Shown piece after piece: positions 1 through 6,650 of a stretch of 57,858 nt of DNA. The notes beneath the pieces are model-generated. The model was not told where the DNA came from, searched no databases, and saw only the letters and a program-made list of their open reading frames with translations. The first letter of the stretch is position 1, and every line of letters starts with the position of its first letter. Position numbers and translations under genes: made by a program. The DNA comes from an uncultured Clostridium sp. (GTDB taxonomy: Bacteria > Bacillota > Clostridia > TANB77 > CAG-508), in contig CAMCQH010000009.1 in assembly GCA_945877035.1 (NCBI GenBank), positions 1-57,858 of the forward strand, given 5' to 3'.

Positions 1-216
1 CAAATATGATTCATCATTTTTATTTGTTATACCAAACAAGTAATCAAGACTAAAGTTATAATGATTAGCATATTCAATTAATCTTCTTAATGGGATAGTA
101 TCTTTTCCAGTTTCCCAACCAGATATTGTAGTAAAGTTCAAATTAAAGAACTCTGCAATATCTTTTTGTTTTATATCAATATTTTCTCTACTATTTTTAA
201 AGTTTTTAATTATCAT
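1..216 (-). CDS. XRE-family helix-turn-helix repressor (partial, C-terminus outside window)
   Basis: The reverse strand reads 72 codons from ATG at 216 to the window edge. A Cro/CI-type helix-turn-helix covers about residues 8-60: residues KQKDIAEFF form the first helices, TTISGWETGKD the recognition helix and turn, and LDYLFGIT the end of the domain. A strong AGGGGG ribosome site lies just upstream (221-228 on the plus strand). The product is probably a DNA-binding repressor of the integrative element to its right. It is divergent from the element's leader transcript and shares a 760-base intergenic region containing repeated and palindromic candidate operators. The C-terminal half is missing, so any peptidase or sensor domain cannot be judged. 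Confidence 0.8.
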   Translation of the reverse strand, partial: MIIKNFKNSRENIDIKQKDIAEFFNLNFTTISGWETGKDTIPLRRLIEYANHYNFSLDYLFGITNKNDESYL

Positions 217-246
217 TTTTTTCCCCCTATATAATTATTCCACTTA

Positions 247-278
247 CTAGGGCAAATATAATAATTCTAGGGGAAATA
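247..278. promoter_or_regulatory. tandem operator-like direct repeat near the XRE gene
   Basis: CTAGGGCAAATA (247-258) and CTAGGGGAAATA (267-278) are 12-base direct repeats with one mismatch, spaced 20 bp centre to centre, about two helical turns. They lie 30-60 bases upstream of the XRE start codon, where an autoregulating repressor would bind. Binding is inferred. Confidence 0.4.
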
Positions 279-408
279 GACTATTACGAACAGAAAAAAT
301 TTGTATATTTGCACAATTCGACAAATTTTGCGATAGAAATATGATATATTTTTATTGAAATTACCAGAAAATATCGGAAAAAAGCATATTTTGATAGTTA
401 TAATCATT

Positions 409-431
409 ATATGAAATAGCATATTTCATAT
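409..431. promoter_or_regulatory. perfect 10-3-10 palindrome, candidate operator
   Basis: ATATGAAATA (409-418) and TATTTCATAT (422-431) form a perfect inverted repeat around GCA. This is typical of a dimeric repressor site. It lies between the divergent XRE gene and the rightward element transcript, so it may be the element's main immunity operator. Confidence 0.4.
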
Positions 432-507
432 ACTAAAATAAAAAAATTGACTTTTGTATATAAATTTAGGCATTTCATAAACTATTTAGTTTTTGTGTCA
501 AAAAATG

Positions 508-516
508 TGGTACTAT
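508..516 (+). promoter_or_regulatory. extended -10 promoter for the leader transcript
   Basis: TGG followed by TACTAT (511-516) fits an extended -10 element (TGn-TAnnnT). A poor -35 lies upstream. Transcription would start near 523 and run through the 15-codon leader ORF and the hairpins beyond it. Confidence 0.35.
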
Positions 517-591
517 GTCGATGAAATTAAAAACGAAAGAGAAATCCATCAGATTACCAATGATGTTTTTTTAAAATCAGGGAGGGATAAG

Positions 592-639
592 ATGGATTTT
601 TATTTATTATATAAAAATAATTTAGAAAGCATACACTAA
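592..639 (+). CDS. 15-residue leader peptide ORF overlapping a terminator
   Basis: ATG at 592 follows a strong GGGAGGGAT ribosome site, and the ORF runs MDFYLLYKNNLESIH to TAA at 637. The last four codons lie inside the 5' arm of a rho-independent terminator (628-662). This is the arrangement of a translated attenuator: ribosome position over the last codons would decide whether the terminator forms. The peptide itself shows no domain. The attenuation role is inferred, and the ORF is too short to be sure it is translated. Confidence 0.4.
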   Translation: MDFYLLYKNNLESIH

Positions 640-673
640 CTTTTAAGGGTTAATTGTGTGCTTTTTTGTTTTT
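628..673 (+). terminator. rho-independent terminator / attenuator
   Basis: AGCATACA (628-635) pairs with TGTGTGCT (655-662), with one G-U pair, and is followed by a run of T residues (663-673). It ends the leader transcript upstream of the element genes. Confidence 0.6.
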
Positions 674-675
674 AT

Positions 676-907
676 ATAAGACAATTCCATTCTATGTACT
701 TATTAAGCATAAACATGCTGAAGGAAAAAAATTATGAGAGATTTTTTGGCGTAGCTTTATAGAAATGTTTATGTTTATGTTCTAAAAATCTACGCATTAA
801 GAGGTGTGTAGATTTGAGAATTGTCTTGATTGATTTCAATATAATTGCATATTTCAAAGTGAGTAGAAAAGATTTTATAGACTTTTCTGCTCATTTTGTG
901 TTTTTAG
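676..907 (+). ncRNA. candidate structured RNA with its own terminator
   Basis: No ORF fits this interval. AGACAATTC (679-687) pairs perfectly with GAATTGTCT (818-826). Inside it GCGTAG (749-754) pairs with CTACGC (790-795), and within that TAGAA pairs with TTCTA. The nested stems are followed by a strong terminator at 861-907. The layout suggests a stable RNA or a long regulatory leader before the sigma-factor gene. I do not recognise the family. Confidence 0.35.
861..907 (+). terminator. rho-independent terminator
   Basis: GAGTAGAAAAG (861-871) pairs with CTTTTCTGCTC (882-892), with one G-U pair, and is followed by a T-rich tract to 907. It would end the upstream RNA before the sigma-factor gene. 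Confidence 0.7.
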
Positions 908-923
908 CTCCTAAATGTAGAGG

Positions 924-968
924 ACCTCCTATTACTTGAATTAACTGAAATTTGAGTGAATAGGAGGT
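924..968 (+). promoter_or_regulatory. hairpin that sequesters the sigma-factor ribosome site
   Basis: ACCTCCTATT (924-933) is the exact complement of AATAGGAGGT (959-968). The downstream arm contains the AGGAGG ribosome site used by the ATG at 976 and is followed by TTTTTCTT. The hairpin would block translation initiation, or act as a terminator, until something opens it. Regulation is inferred; the pairing is plain in the sequence. Confidence 0.5.
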
Positions 969-975
969 TTTTCTT

Positions 976-1323
976 ATGTCTAATGAAGAATTAGAAGATG
1001 ATGTTGTACTTGCAAAATTTATAAATTATATGCAAAAAGCACTTTATCACATGAGATTAAATTATTTTAGAGATTATGAGAGAATGAGAGATTATGAGGT
1101 TGAACTAGAAGAAATTGAATGTCCAAATTCAAAAGATGTTATAAATGAAGATATATCAATTATAGGAGTTTTAAATGATACTGAAATTAAATTATTAAAC
1201 CTATTATATACACAGGGATTAAGTTATAAGGAAATATCTGAAATAACAAATGAAAATATAGAAACTTTAAAGAAAAGGCGAACTAGAGCCTTAAAGAAAT
1301 TAAAAAAGGTTATGGAGGAATGA
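976..1323 (+). CDS. small sigma-70 region-4-like regulator of an integrative element
   Basis: The protein has 115 residues. Its last 55 residues look like sigma-70 region 4: LNLLYTQGLSYKEISEI followed by NIETLKKRRTRALKKLKK, a helix-turn-helix with a basic recognition helix. The N-terminal half resembles the small Orf7-like sigma factors of conjugative and mobilisable elements in Firmicutes. It probably drives or couples element transcription. Translation starts at 976 after AGGAGG, and that site is held in a perfect 10-bp hairpin (924-968), so expression may be switched. The next gene starts four bases after the stop, so the two are co-transcribed. Confidence 0.7.
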   Translation: MSNEELEDDVVLAKFINYMQKALYHMRLNYFRDYERMRDYEVELEEIECPNSKDVINEDISIIGVLNDTEIKLLNLLYTQGLSYKEISEITNENIETLKKRRTRALKKLKKVMEE

Positions 1324-1327
1324 AAAA

Positions 1328-1540
1328 ATGCAATATAATACAGAGTTTTATAAATTATTAAGACAAGCTGTATATGATGATACAGCATTAGTAAGAGTAT
1401 TAGACAAAATAATGAAACTTATAAATAGTAATTCTAAAGATGATGATGGGAAAATTAACGAGGATTTAAAGAGCGAATTGATTACATATTCTATTGAATT
1501 GATACGAAATAAAAAAATTTATAAAAAATTTGAAATTTGA
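1328..1540 (+). CDS. small helix-turn-helix protein (Tn916 Orf8-like)
   Basis: The protein has 70 residues. It starts with ATG at 1328 after GGAGG at 1316-1320, which lies at the end of the sigma-factor gene. Length, position directly behind a small sigma factor and the pattern FYKLLRQAVYDDTALVRVLDKI fit the small helix-turn-helix regulators paired with sigma-like factors in Tn916-family elements. In that family the pair acts on excision and transfer genes. Assignment rests mainly on position and size, so the function is probable, not proven. Confidence 0.5.
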   Translation: MQYNTEFYKLLRQAVYDDTALVRVLDKIMKLINSNSKDDDGKINEDLKSELITYSIELIRNKKIYKKFEI

Positions 1541-1570
1541 TGTCCACTTTTTCGATTTTTTTGTGCTGTT

Positions 1571-1870
1571 CATAGTAGAAGGGTTAAAAACTTCTACTAT
1601 GGTATGCACATTGAAAATTGAATAGATTTTATTAGAACGACAAGAACTACATTCTAGGTGGGTTAGCAACTATTTAGATATCTAATAAGAATGTTATCTT
1701 ATTATGAAGTAGTTTGGATACTTTTGTATAGTCATAGAACGAGCGTAAAGTTATAGGAATAGACCATAATGTTTCTATAATGGTGCGTCCCACGCAATGA
1801 GTACAAACCAGAGTTCTGGGTGGTAGATAACCAATGTTGCTAGAAACAATAGCAATCTAATAAATGAATG
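1571..1870 (+). ncRNA. candidate structured non-coding RNA of the element
   Basis: This gap has no credible ORF but has many compact hairpins: CATAGTAGAAG/CTTCTACTATG (1571-1601, perfect 11 bp), AATAAGA/TCTTATT (1684-1703), TGCGT/ACGCA (1784-1796), CCAGA/TCTGG (1808-1819) and TTGCTA/TAGCAA (1837-1855). It is also less AT-rich than the flanking genes. Together these suggest a conserved RNA, or a long structured leader for the small membrane-protein gene at 1917. I cannot name the family. The first hairpin may instead be the end of the regulator transcript. Confidence 0.4.
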
Positions 1871-1916
1871 GAACAATTAAAGTTAAAATAATTTAACTAT
1901 TAAAATGGAGGCTAAA

Positions 1917-2156
1917 ATGTTAGATATTATTTCAATGATTATAATATTATTCTTTTTAATGGGACTACCTATGATTTTAATAATTATAGGTGGCAGTAAA
2001 AGTAAGTCAGAACAAGAAAGAACTTATGAATTAGAAGAAGAAGCACAATACTGGAGAGATTATGAAAAAGAACAAATAAGAAAGAAAAAAATTAGAAAAA
2101 TAAAAATTAGGAGGTTTTTCAAATGGGTAAAGAACTTTATACATGGGAACAAGTAA
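1917..2156 (+). CDS. small membrane protein of the element
   Basis: The protein has 79 residues. One transmembrane helix (about residues 3-25, DIISMIIILFFLMGLPMILI) is followed by a charged, partly coiled-coil cytoplasmic tail ending in a very basic stretch. I chose ATG 1917 over ATG 1905 because GGAGG at 1907-1911 sits five bases before it. The 3' end overlaps the next gene by 34 bases in another frame, which implies coupled translation. No known family is recognised. Confidence 0.5.
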   Translation: MLDIISMIIILFFLMGLPMILIIIGGSKSKSEQERTYELEEEAQYWRDYEKEQIRKKKIRKIKIRRFFKWVKNFIHGNK

Positions 2157-2314
2157 GAGCTTATGGAGAAATTGCATTACATAATTTAACAAAATCAGCA
2201 AATGAAATAAATATGAGAAATTTTAAAAAGTGCATAGATCCACTACAAACTTTATATGCAAAAGATGGAGTGGAAGGAATGGCAGAATATTTAATGAATA
2301 AATATGAAAAATAA
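2123..2314 (+). CDS. small soluble protein of unknown function
   Basis: The protein has 63 residues and starts at ATG 2123 after a strong AGGAGG site that lies within the end of the preceding gene. It looks helical and soluble (YTWEQVRAYGEIALHNL near the N-terminus), with no motif I can name. It is followed immediately by a strong terminator, so it closes the transcript that begins with the small membrane protein. It is likely an accessory gene of the element. Confidence 0.5.
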   Translation: MGKELYTWEQVRAYGEIALHNLTKSANEINMRNFKKCIDPLQTLYAKDGVEGMAEYLMNKYEK

Positions 2315-2323
2315 ATAATAAAG

Positions 2324-2355
2324 AAAGATGTTAGTTTTTTACTAGCATCTTTTTT
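2324..2355 (+). terminator. rho-independent terminator
   Basis: AAAGATGTTAGT (2324-2335) pairs with ACTAGCATCTTT (2341-2352), with one G-U pair. The run of T residues after it makes a strong terminator behind the 63-residue ORF. Confidence 0.8.
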
Positions 2356-2368
2356 GAAAGGAAAAGTT

Positions 2369-2662
2369 ATGGAGGAAATTAATCAATTAGAATACAAACT
2401 AAAGAAAAGCAAAGAAAATTTACAAGCAGATATTGCAAATAGAAGAATTGATAAAATTGATAATATTAGTATAGATTCTAATACTTCATTAGAATCGAGA
2501 ATACTTAATTTCTTTCAAAAGATTAAAAATCCTTATGCAATTAGAGTTGGAAATATAGTAGTGGAAATGGAGTTTTCAGATAATTCTAATATATCTCCAA
2601 TGGAGTGTATAGACGCTACTTTAATAAATGAATACAAAATGAGAGAAATGTCAAATGTGTAA
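2369..2662 (+). CDS. DUF6870-like cargo protein
   Basis: The protein has 97 residues. The part from ANRRIDKIDNISID through SRILNFFQKIKNPYAIRVG and IVVEMEFSDN follows the pattern of DUF6870 proteins: a short D/I-rich lead, a helix, then NPY-F/I-xVG and a beta segment. These are usually found beside recombinases in Firmicutes mobile elements. Function is unknown. ATG 2369 is preferred over TTG 2354 because AAGG at 2358-2361 is well placed for it. The gene sits alone between a terminator and the recombinase pair. Confidence 0.5.
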   Translation: MEEINQLEYKLKKSKENLQADIANRRIDKIDNISIDSNTSLESRILNFFQKIKNPYAIRVGNIVVEMEFSDNSNISPMECIDATLINEYKMREMSNV

Positions 2663-2742
2663 ATTTTAGAATTGAGGAATTTTAGTAAAATAGGATAAAA
2701 TCAAAGGTTATGCTACTATTTGGGTGTAGGAGGTTTTAGAAA

Positions 2743-4419
2743 ATGAAAAGAGGTAGAAAAAGTAAATATGATATTGAAATAAATAAATCAAAAGTTTGGA
2801 ATGTTGCTGTATATATTAGATTATCAGTTCAAGATGGAGATAAAGCAGAAAGTAATAGTGTTATCAATCAGAAAGAACTTTTAAATATGTATTTGGAACA
2901 AAATAAAGAACTTAATGTTAAAGAATATTATATTGATGACGGATTTTCTGGAACAACTTTTGATAGACCTGCTTTCAAGAAAATGATGAAAGATATAGAA
3001 AAAGAAATAGTAAATACAGTTATAGTAAAAGATTTATCTCGTTTTGGAAGAAACTATATTGAAGTTGGAAATAAGATAAATTCATTTATGAAAGATAATA
3101 TAAGATTTATATCTGTTTGTGAAAAGATAGATAGTTATAAAGATAAAAAGTCAGTAGATGATATTATTTTTCCTTTAAAAAATATAATGAATGAAATGTA
3201 TTGCAAAGATGTATCAGATAAATTGATAAAGACATTTGAGGTTATGAAAAAAGAGGGAAAATATATAGGGGGAATACCACCTTTTGGCTATATAAGAGAT
3301 GAAAATAATAAACACAAACTAATAGTAGATGAGGCTTCAGCAAGTGTTGTAAGAAGAATATTTGATTTATGCGAATCTGGAATTGGTAATGTGTTAATTA
3401 CTAAAGAATTAAATGAAAAAAATGTATTAACACCAAGTGAATATAACTGTAAGATTTTAAAAATCACATCATCAAGTAGTAAAGTTGCAAAACAATGGAC
3501 AGCAAGTATTGTCGGAAAGATATTAGATAATAGAGTTTATTGTGGGGATTTAGTTCAAAACAAGACAAGAGGAATTAGTTATAAAGTACATAAGAGATTA
3601 AAAAACGATGAAGAAGATTACATTATAATTGAAAATGCACATGAACCAATTATAGAAAAAGAAAGATTTTTTAATATACAAAAAATAAGAAAAGATAGAA
3701 AGTTTAATTGGAACAGAAGAATAGAAAATATTTCTATATTTGACGGAATTGTATTTTGCAGTAATTGTAATAAGCCATTAGTAGCAACTATAAAAGAAAA
3801 AAGTATGATAAATGATACTGAAATTGATAAATATGTATTGGAATGTAAAGAATGCAATAATCAAAATGATAAACCTTATGTAATAGATATGGACAAGTTA
3901 AAAATATGTATTTTTAGAAGTATTAAATATCATATAGATTTACTAAATGGATTTGAAAATGCAAGATTATCTGTTAAAGAAAATAAAGAATATGCAGACA
4001 AAATAAAAGAGAATGTTGAGAATTTAAAAAATAAATTAGAAAGACTTGATAAAGAAAGAACAAAATATTTCACAAAATTCAGAGATATGGAAATTGACGA
4101 GCAAGAATATATTGCTTTTATCAGAGAGAATGTTAAAGAGGAAGAAAATATAAAGGAACAAATTAAAAAAGAAAAAGCAAAGTTAATGGAGGCAAGATTA
4201 AGTTATAAGAATGTTGCTGAAAATAACTGGGTAGATACTTTAATGAAATATAAAAATCAAAGGAAGATTACAAAAGAAATGTTAAATGACTTAATAGAAA
4301 AAATTTATATCAATAATGATGGTAGAAAAATTAAATTAGTATTTAAGTATGAAGACGCTTTTAAATTAGCAATGGATTATTTGAAAATTGTAAAGGAAGG
4401 GGGAAATACTAATGCCTAG
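2743..4419 (+). CDS. large serine recombinase 1
   Basis: The protein has 558 residues. The N-terminal resolvase catalytic domain carries YIRLS with the nucleophile Ser28 and Arg26, then DDGFSGTTFDRP and VKDLSRFGRNYIEVG. A recombinase DNA-binding domain follows (about 170-300, with PPFGYIRD). A zinc ribbon has CSNC and CKEC cysteine pairs near 340-375, then a long coiled coil (about 410-480) of the type that controls synapsis. It starts after TAGGAGGT and overlaps the second recombinase by eight bases. Such pairs catalyse excision and integration of clostridial elements (TndX/TnpX family). Both catalytic serines are present, so the two may act as a heteromer. This is inferred. Confidence 0.92.
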   Translation: MKRGRKSKYDIEINKSKVWNVAVYIRLSVQDGDKAESNSVINQKELLNMYLEQNKELNVKEYYIDDGFSGTTFDRPAFKKMMKDIEKEIVNTVIVKDLSRFGRNYIEVGNKINSFMKDNIRFISVCEKIDSYKDKKSVDDIIFPLKNIMNEMYCKDVSDKLIKTFEVMKKEGKYIGGIPPFGYIRDENNKHKLIVDEASASVVRRIFDLCESGIGNVLITKELNEKNVLTPSEYNCKILKITSSSSKVAKQWTASIVGKILDNRVYCGDLVQNKTRGISYKVHKRLKNDEEDYIIIENAHEPIIEKERFFNIQKIRKDRKFNWNRRIENISIFDGIVFCSNCNKPLVATIKEKSMINDTEIDKYVLECKECNNQNDKPYVIDMDKLKICIFRSIKYHIDLLNGFENARLSVKENKEYADKIKENVENLKNKLERLDKERTKYFTKFRDMEIDEQEYIAFIRENVKEEENIKEQIKKEKAKLMEARLSYKNVAENNWVDTLMKYKNQRKITKEMLNDLIEKIYINNDGRKIKLVFKYEDAFKLAMDYLKIVKEGGNTNA

Positions 4420-6094
4420 ACAAAGTAAATATAATAAAGAAGAAAAAGATAATGTGAAAAGTTATCAATATAAAGCAGCAATATATATAAGATTATCAGT
4501 AGAAGATGGAGATAAAGAAGAAAGTAATAGTATAACAAATCAAAGAATGTTATTAAATCAATTTTTAAAAGATAATTCAGATATTGAAGTATATGATTAT
4601 TATACAGATGATGGATTTTCTGGAACTACTTTTAATAGACCAGGATTTGAAAAATTGTTAGAAGACTTATATGAAAAGAAATTTAATACTGTTATTGTAA
4701 AAGATTTATCAAGATTAGGAAGAAACTATATTGAAGTTGGAAATTATATTGAAAAAGTATTTCCTTTATATAATATAAGATTTATTGCAGTTAATGACCA
4801 AATAGATAGCATAAAAAATCCTGAATCAGTTAATAGCATAATTGTACCTTTTAAAAATTTAATAAATGACGAATACTGTCGAGATATATCAAATAAAATA
4901 AAGGCAGTATTAAATGTAAAAATGAAAAAAGGAGAATATGTTGGAGCTTATGCACCTTATGGATATATCAAAGATCCAGATGATGTACATCATTTAATTA
5001 TTGATGAAGATGCAGCAAAAGTCGTTAGAATGATATATGAACTTACTTTAAATGGATATGGAAGAACAGCAATAGCAAAAAAATTAAATGAATTAGGAAT
5101 ATTAAATCCAACAGGACATAGAGCAATAGATTTAAAAATGAAAACACCATTTAAGAATAATACCGATAAAGTTACATATTCTTGGTGTTCAACAACAATT
5201 AGAGATATTTTACGAAATCAAATGTATTGTGGAGATTTAGTTCAAAACAAAGGAAAACTAATTAGTTATAAAATACATAAAAGAGTATTAGTACCACAAG
5301 AAGAATGGATTATTGTAAAAGATACACATGATGCAATTATAGATAGAGATACATTTAATAAGGTACAAAAAGCAATACTAAACAGAGATACAAGAATGAA
5401 TACAGATGGAAAAATATCCATATTTGCAGGACATATTAAATGTGGAGATTGCCAAAGGGCAATGAGTAAAAAGATACCAGGAAAATATAAAGGACAACCT
5501 AGAAATTATTATCATTATATGTGTTCTGCATATATGAGGTCTGGTGGAGAAATTTGTACAAAGCATAGTATAAAAAATGATGAATTAGAAAAAGCAGTTT
5601 TAGAAAGCGTAAAAGTTCAAATTGGACTTATAATAGATATGAAAAGAATAAAAGGACAAATAGATAGTAAAACATTTAATGATAATCGTAGAAGTTATTT
5701 GCTAGAAAATATCAATAAATGTGAAGAAACATTGAATATTAAAAGAAAGTTAAGAAAAGAGGCTTACGAGGATTGGAAATTAGGCATTATTACAGAAAAG
5801 GAATATAATGACTACACCCAAGAATACGGAAGGCAAATAAGGAAAAATGAAGCATATATTGAAGAAAACTATAAAGAATTACAGAATTTAGACAAAATGA
5901 GTACCTCTGGAGAATGGATTGAATATTTTGAAAAATATCAGAATGTAAATTCATTATCAAGAGAACTTATAGATGGACTAATAGATGATATATATGTTTA
6001 TGAAGATAAGAAAATTAAAGTTAAGTTTAAATATGAAGATGAATACAATTATTTAATTCAATATATAAAAAGAAGAAAGGGAGATATACTTTAA
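4412..6094 (+). CDS. large serine recombinase 2
   Basis: The protein has 560 residues and the same architecture as its upstream partner: catalytic YIRLS with Ser29, DDGFSGTTFNRP and VKDLSRLGRNYIEVG. These are followed by a recombinase domain (APYGYIKDPDD), a zinc ribbon (CGDC, then CSAYMRSGGEIC) and a coiled coil from about 430. The close similarity points to tandem duplication. The start codon lies within the last codons of the first recombinase, behind GGGGG, so translation is coupled. A hairpin terminator follows the stop. The gene is the last intact one of the element, so one attachment site should lie just downstream, between 6095 and 6650. Confidence 0.92.
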   Translation: MPRQSKYNKEEKDNVKSYQYKAAIYIRLSVEDGDKEESNSITNQRMLLNQFLKDNSDIEVYDYYTDDGFSGTTFNRPGFEKLLEDLYEKKFNTVIVKDLSRLGRNYIEVGNYIEKVFPLYNIRFIAVNDQIDSIKNPESVNSIIVPFKNLINDEYCRDISNKIKAVLNVKMKKGEYVGAYAPYGYIKDPDDVHHLIIDEDAAKVVRMIYELTLNGYGRTAIAKKLNELGILNPTGHRAIDLKMKTPFKNNTDKVTYSWCSTTIRDILRNQMYCGDLVQNKGKLISYKIHKRVLVPQEEWIIVKDTHDAIIDRDTFNKVQKAILNRDTRMNTDGKISIFAGHIKCGDCQRAMSKKIPGKYKGQPRNYYHYMCSAYMRSGGEICTKHSIKNDELEKAVLESVKVQIGLIIDMKRIKGQIDSKTFNDNRRSYLLENINKCEETLNIKRKLRKEAYEDWKLGIITEKEYNDYTQEYGRQIRKNEAYIEENYKELQNLDKMSTSGEWIEYFEKYQNVNSLSRELIDGLIDDIYVYEDKKIKVKFKYEDEYNYLIQYIKRRKGDIL

Positions 6095-6116
6095 AGAGAA
6101 TTTATCTCTCTTTTTT
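6094..6116 (+). terminator. hairpin terminator after the recombinases
   Basis: AGAGA (6095-6099) and TCTCT (6105-6109) form a short stem directly after the stop codon, followed by TTTTTT. The stem is short, so this is a moderate call. Confidence 0.5.
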
Positions 6117-6173
6117 CTGTAATTTTATAGAAAAAAATTAAATTTTATGATATAATTTGAAAAGTTTTAAGGA

Positions 6174-6230
6174 GGTTATATATTATAACCGCAAAAACTT
6201 AAAAAACTTATGTATGAACACTTACATAAG
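6174..6230 (+). repeat. two small palindromes downstream of the recombinases
   Basis: GGTTATA/TATAACC (6174-6190, 3-base loop) contains part of an AAGGAGG site. CTTATGTA/TACATAAG (6207-6230, 8-base loop) is perfect. In serine-recombinase elements the attachment site lies next to the recombinase gene, so these may mark the element's end or a recombinase-bound site. No second copy is present in the window to prove this. Confidence 0.3.
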
Positions 6231-6259
6231 ATTATGAAAAATACGAAAAACAAGAAAAA

Positions 6260-6355
6260 ATGGCGAATAAAAGCCTCAAAACCCTTGATATTATAACTGT
6301 TTTAATGAAGAACGACAGGGTACGCGAATTTGAATGGTTAGATACGAGGAGTTGA
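6260..6355 (+). CDS. possible 31-residue ORF at the element end
   Basis: ATG 6260 opens a 31-codon frame (MANKSLKTLDIITVLMKN, then residues ending FEWLDTRS). It uses GTA-CGC and ACG-AGG codons that are rare in the neighbouring genes, so this DNA has a different origin. There is no clear ribosome site. It may be a remnant and not a working gene. Confidence 0.2.
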   Translation: MANKSLKTLDIITVLMKNDRVREFEWLDTRS

Positions 6356-6380
6356 GAGGAGGATAGATACTCTAAACAAA

Positions 6381-6598
6381 TTGAAAAGGATAAAGAGCAA
6401 AGCGAAAAATCAGAAATTAATTGTTAAAATATATAATTACTTTAAAGTTGAATATAATAATTATAAAGCCATTACTAAAAAATGTGCTATAGCACAAAAA
6501 TTAGGAGTAAAAATGAAGAATATTGATAATATTATTTTGTTGATGTTGTAGCAGATATAAAAGAATTTGTATTAAACGAAAATAGTTTAGATATATAA
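6381..6598 (+). pseudogene. decayed ORF remnant, frame broken near 6545
   Basis: A frame from TTG 6381 encodes a basic, helical stretch (with KKCAIAQKLGVKMKNIDNI) and stops at 6551. A second frame (from 6542, DVVADIKEFVLNENSLDI) continues with similar composition to TAA at 6598. This suggests one small gene broken by an indel. There is no start codon with a good ribosome site and no CGG at the break. The family is not recognised. It lies between the recombinases and the nuclease gene, a usual place for insertion scars. Confidence 0.3.
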
Positions 6599-6650
6599 GA
6601 TTTAGATAAGAAGAATTGTTATATAAAAATTATAGAAAGGATGTGATAAA

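Noticed and set aside
1466..1669. Minus-strand ORF of 67 codons over the regulator end
   Set aside because: No ribosome site, overlaps the end of a real gene and the hairpin at 1571-1601.
2354..2368. TTG 2354 as the start of the DUF6870-like gene
   Set aside because: It lies inside the T run of the preceding terminator and has no ribosome site; ATG 2369 has AAGG at a proper distance.
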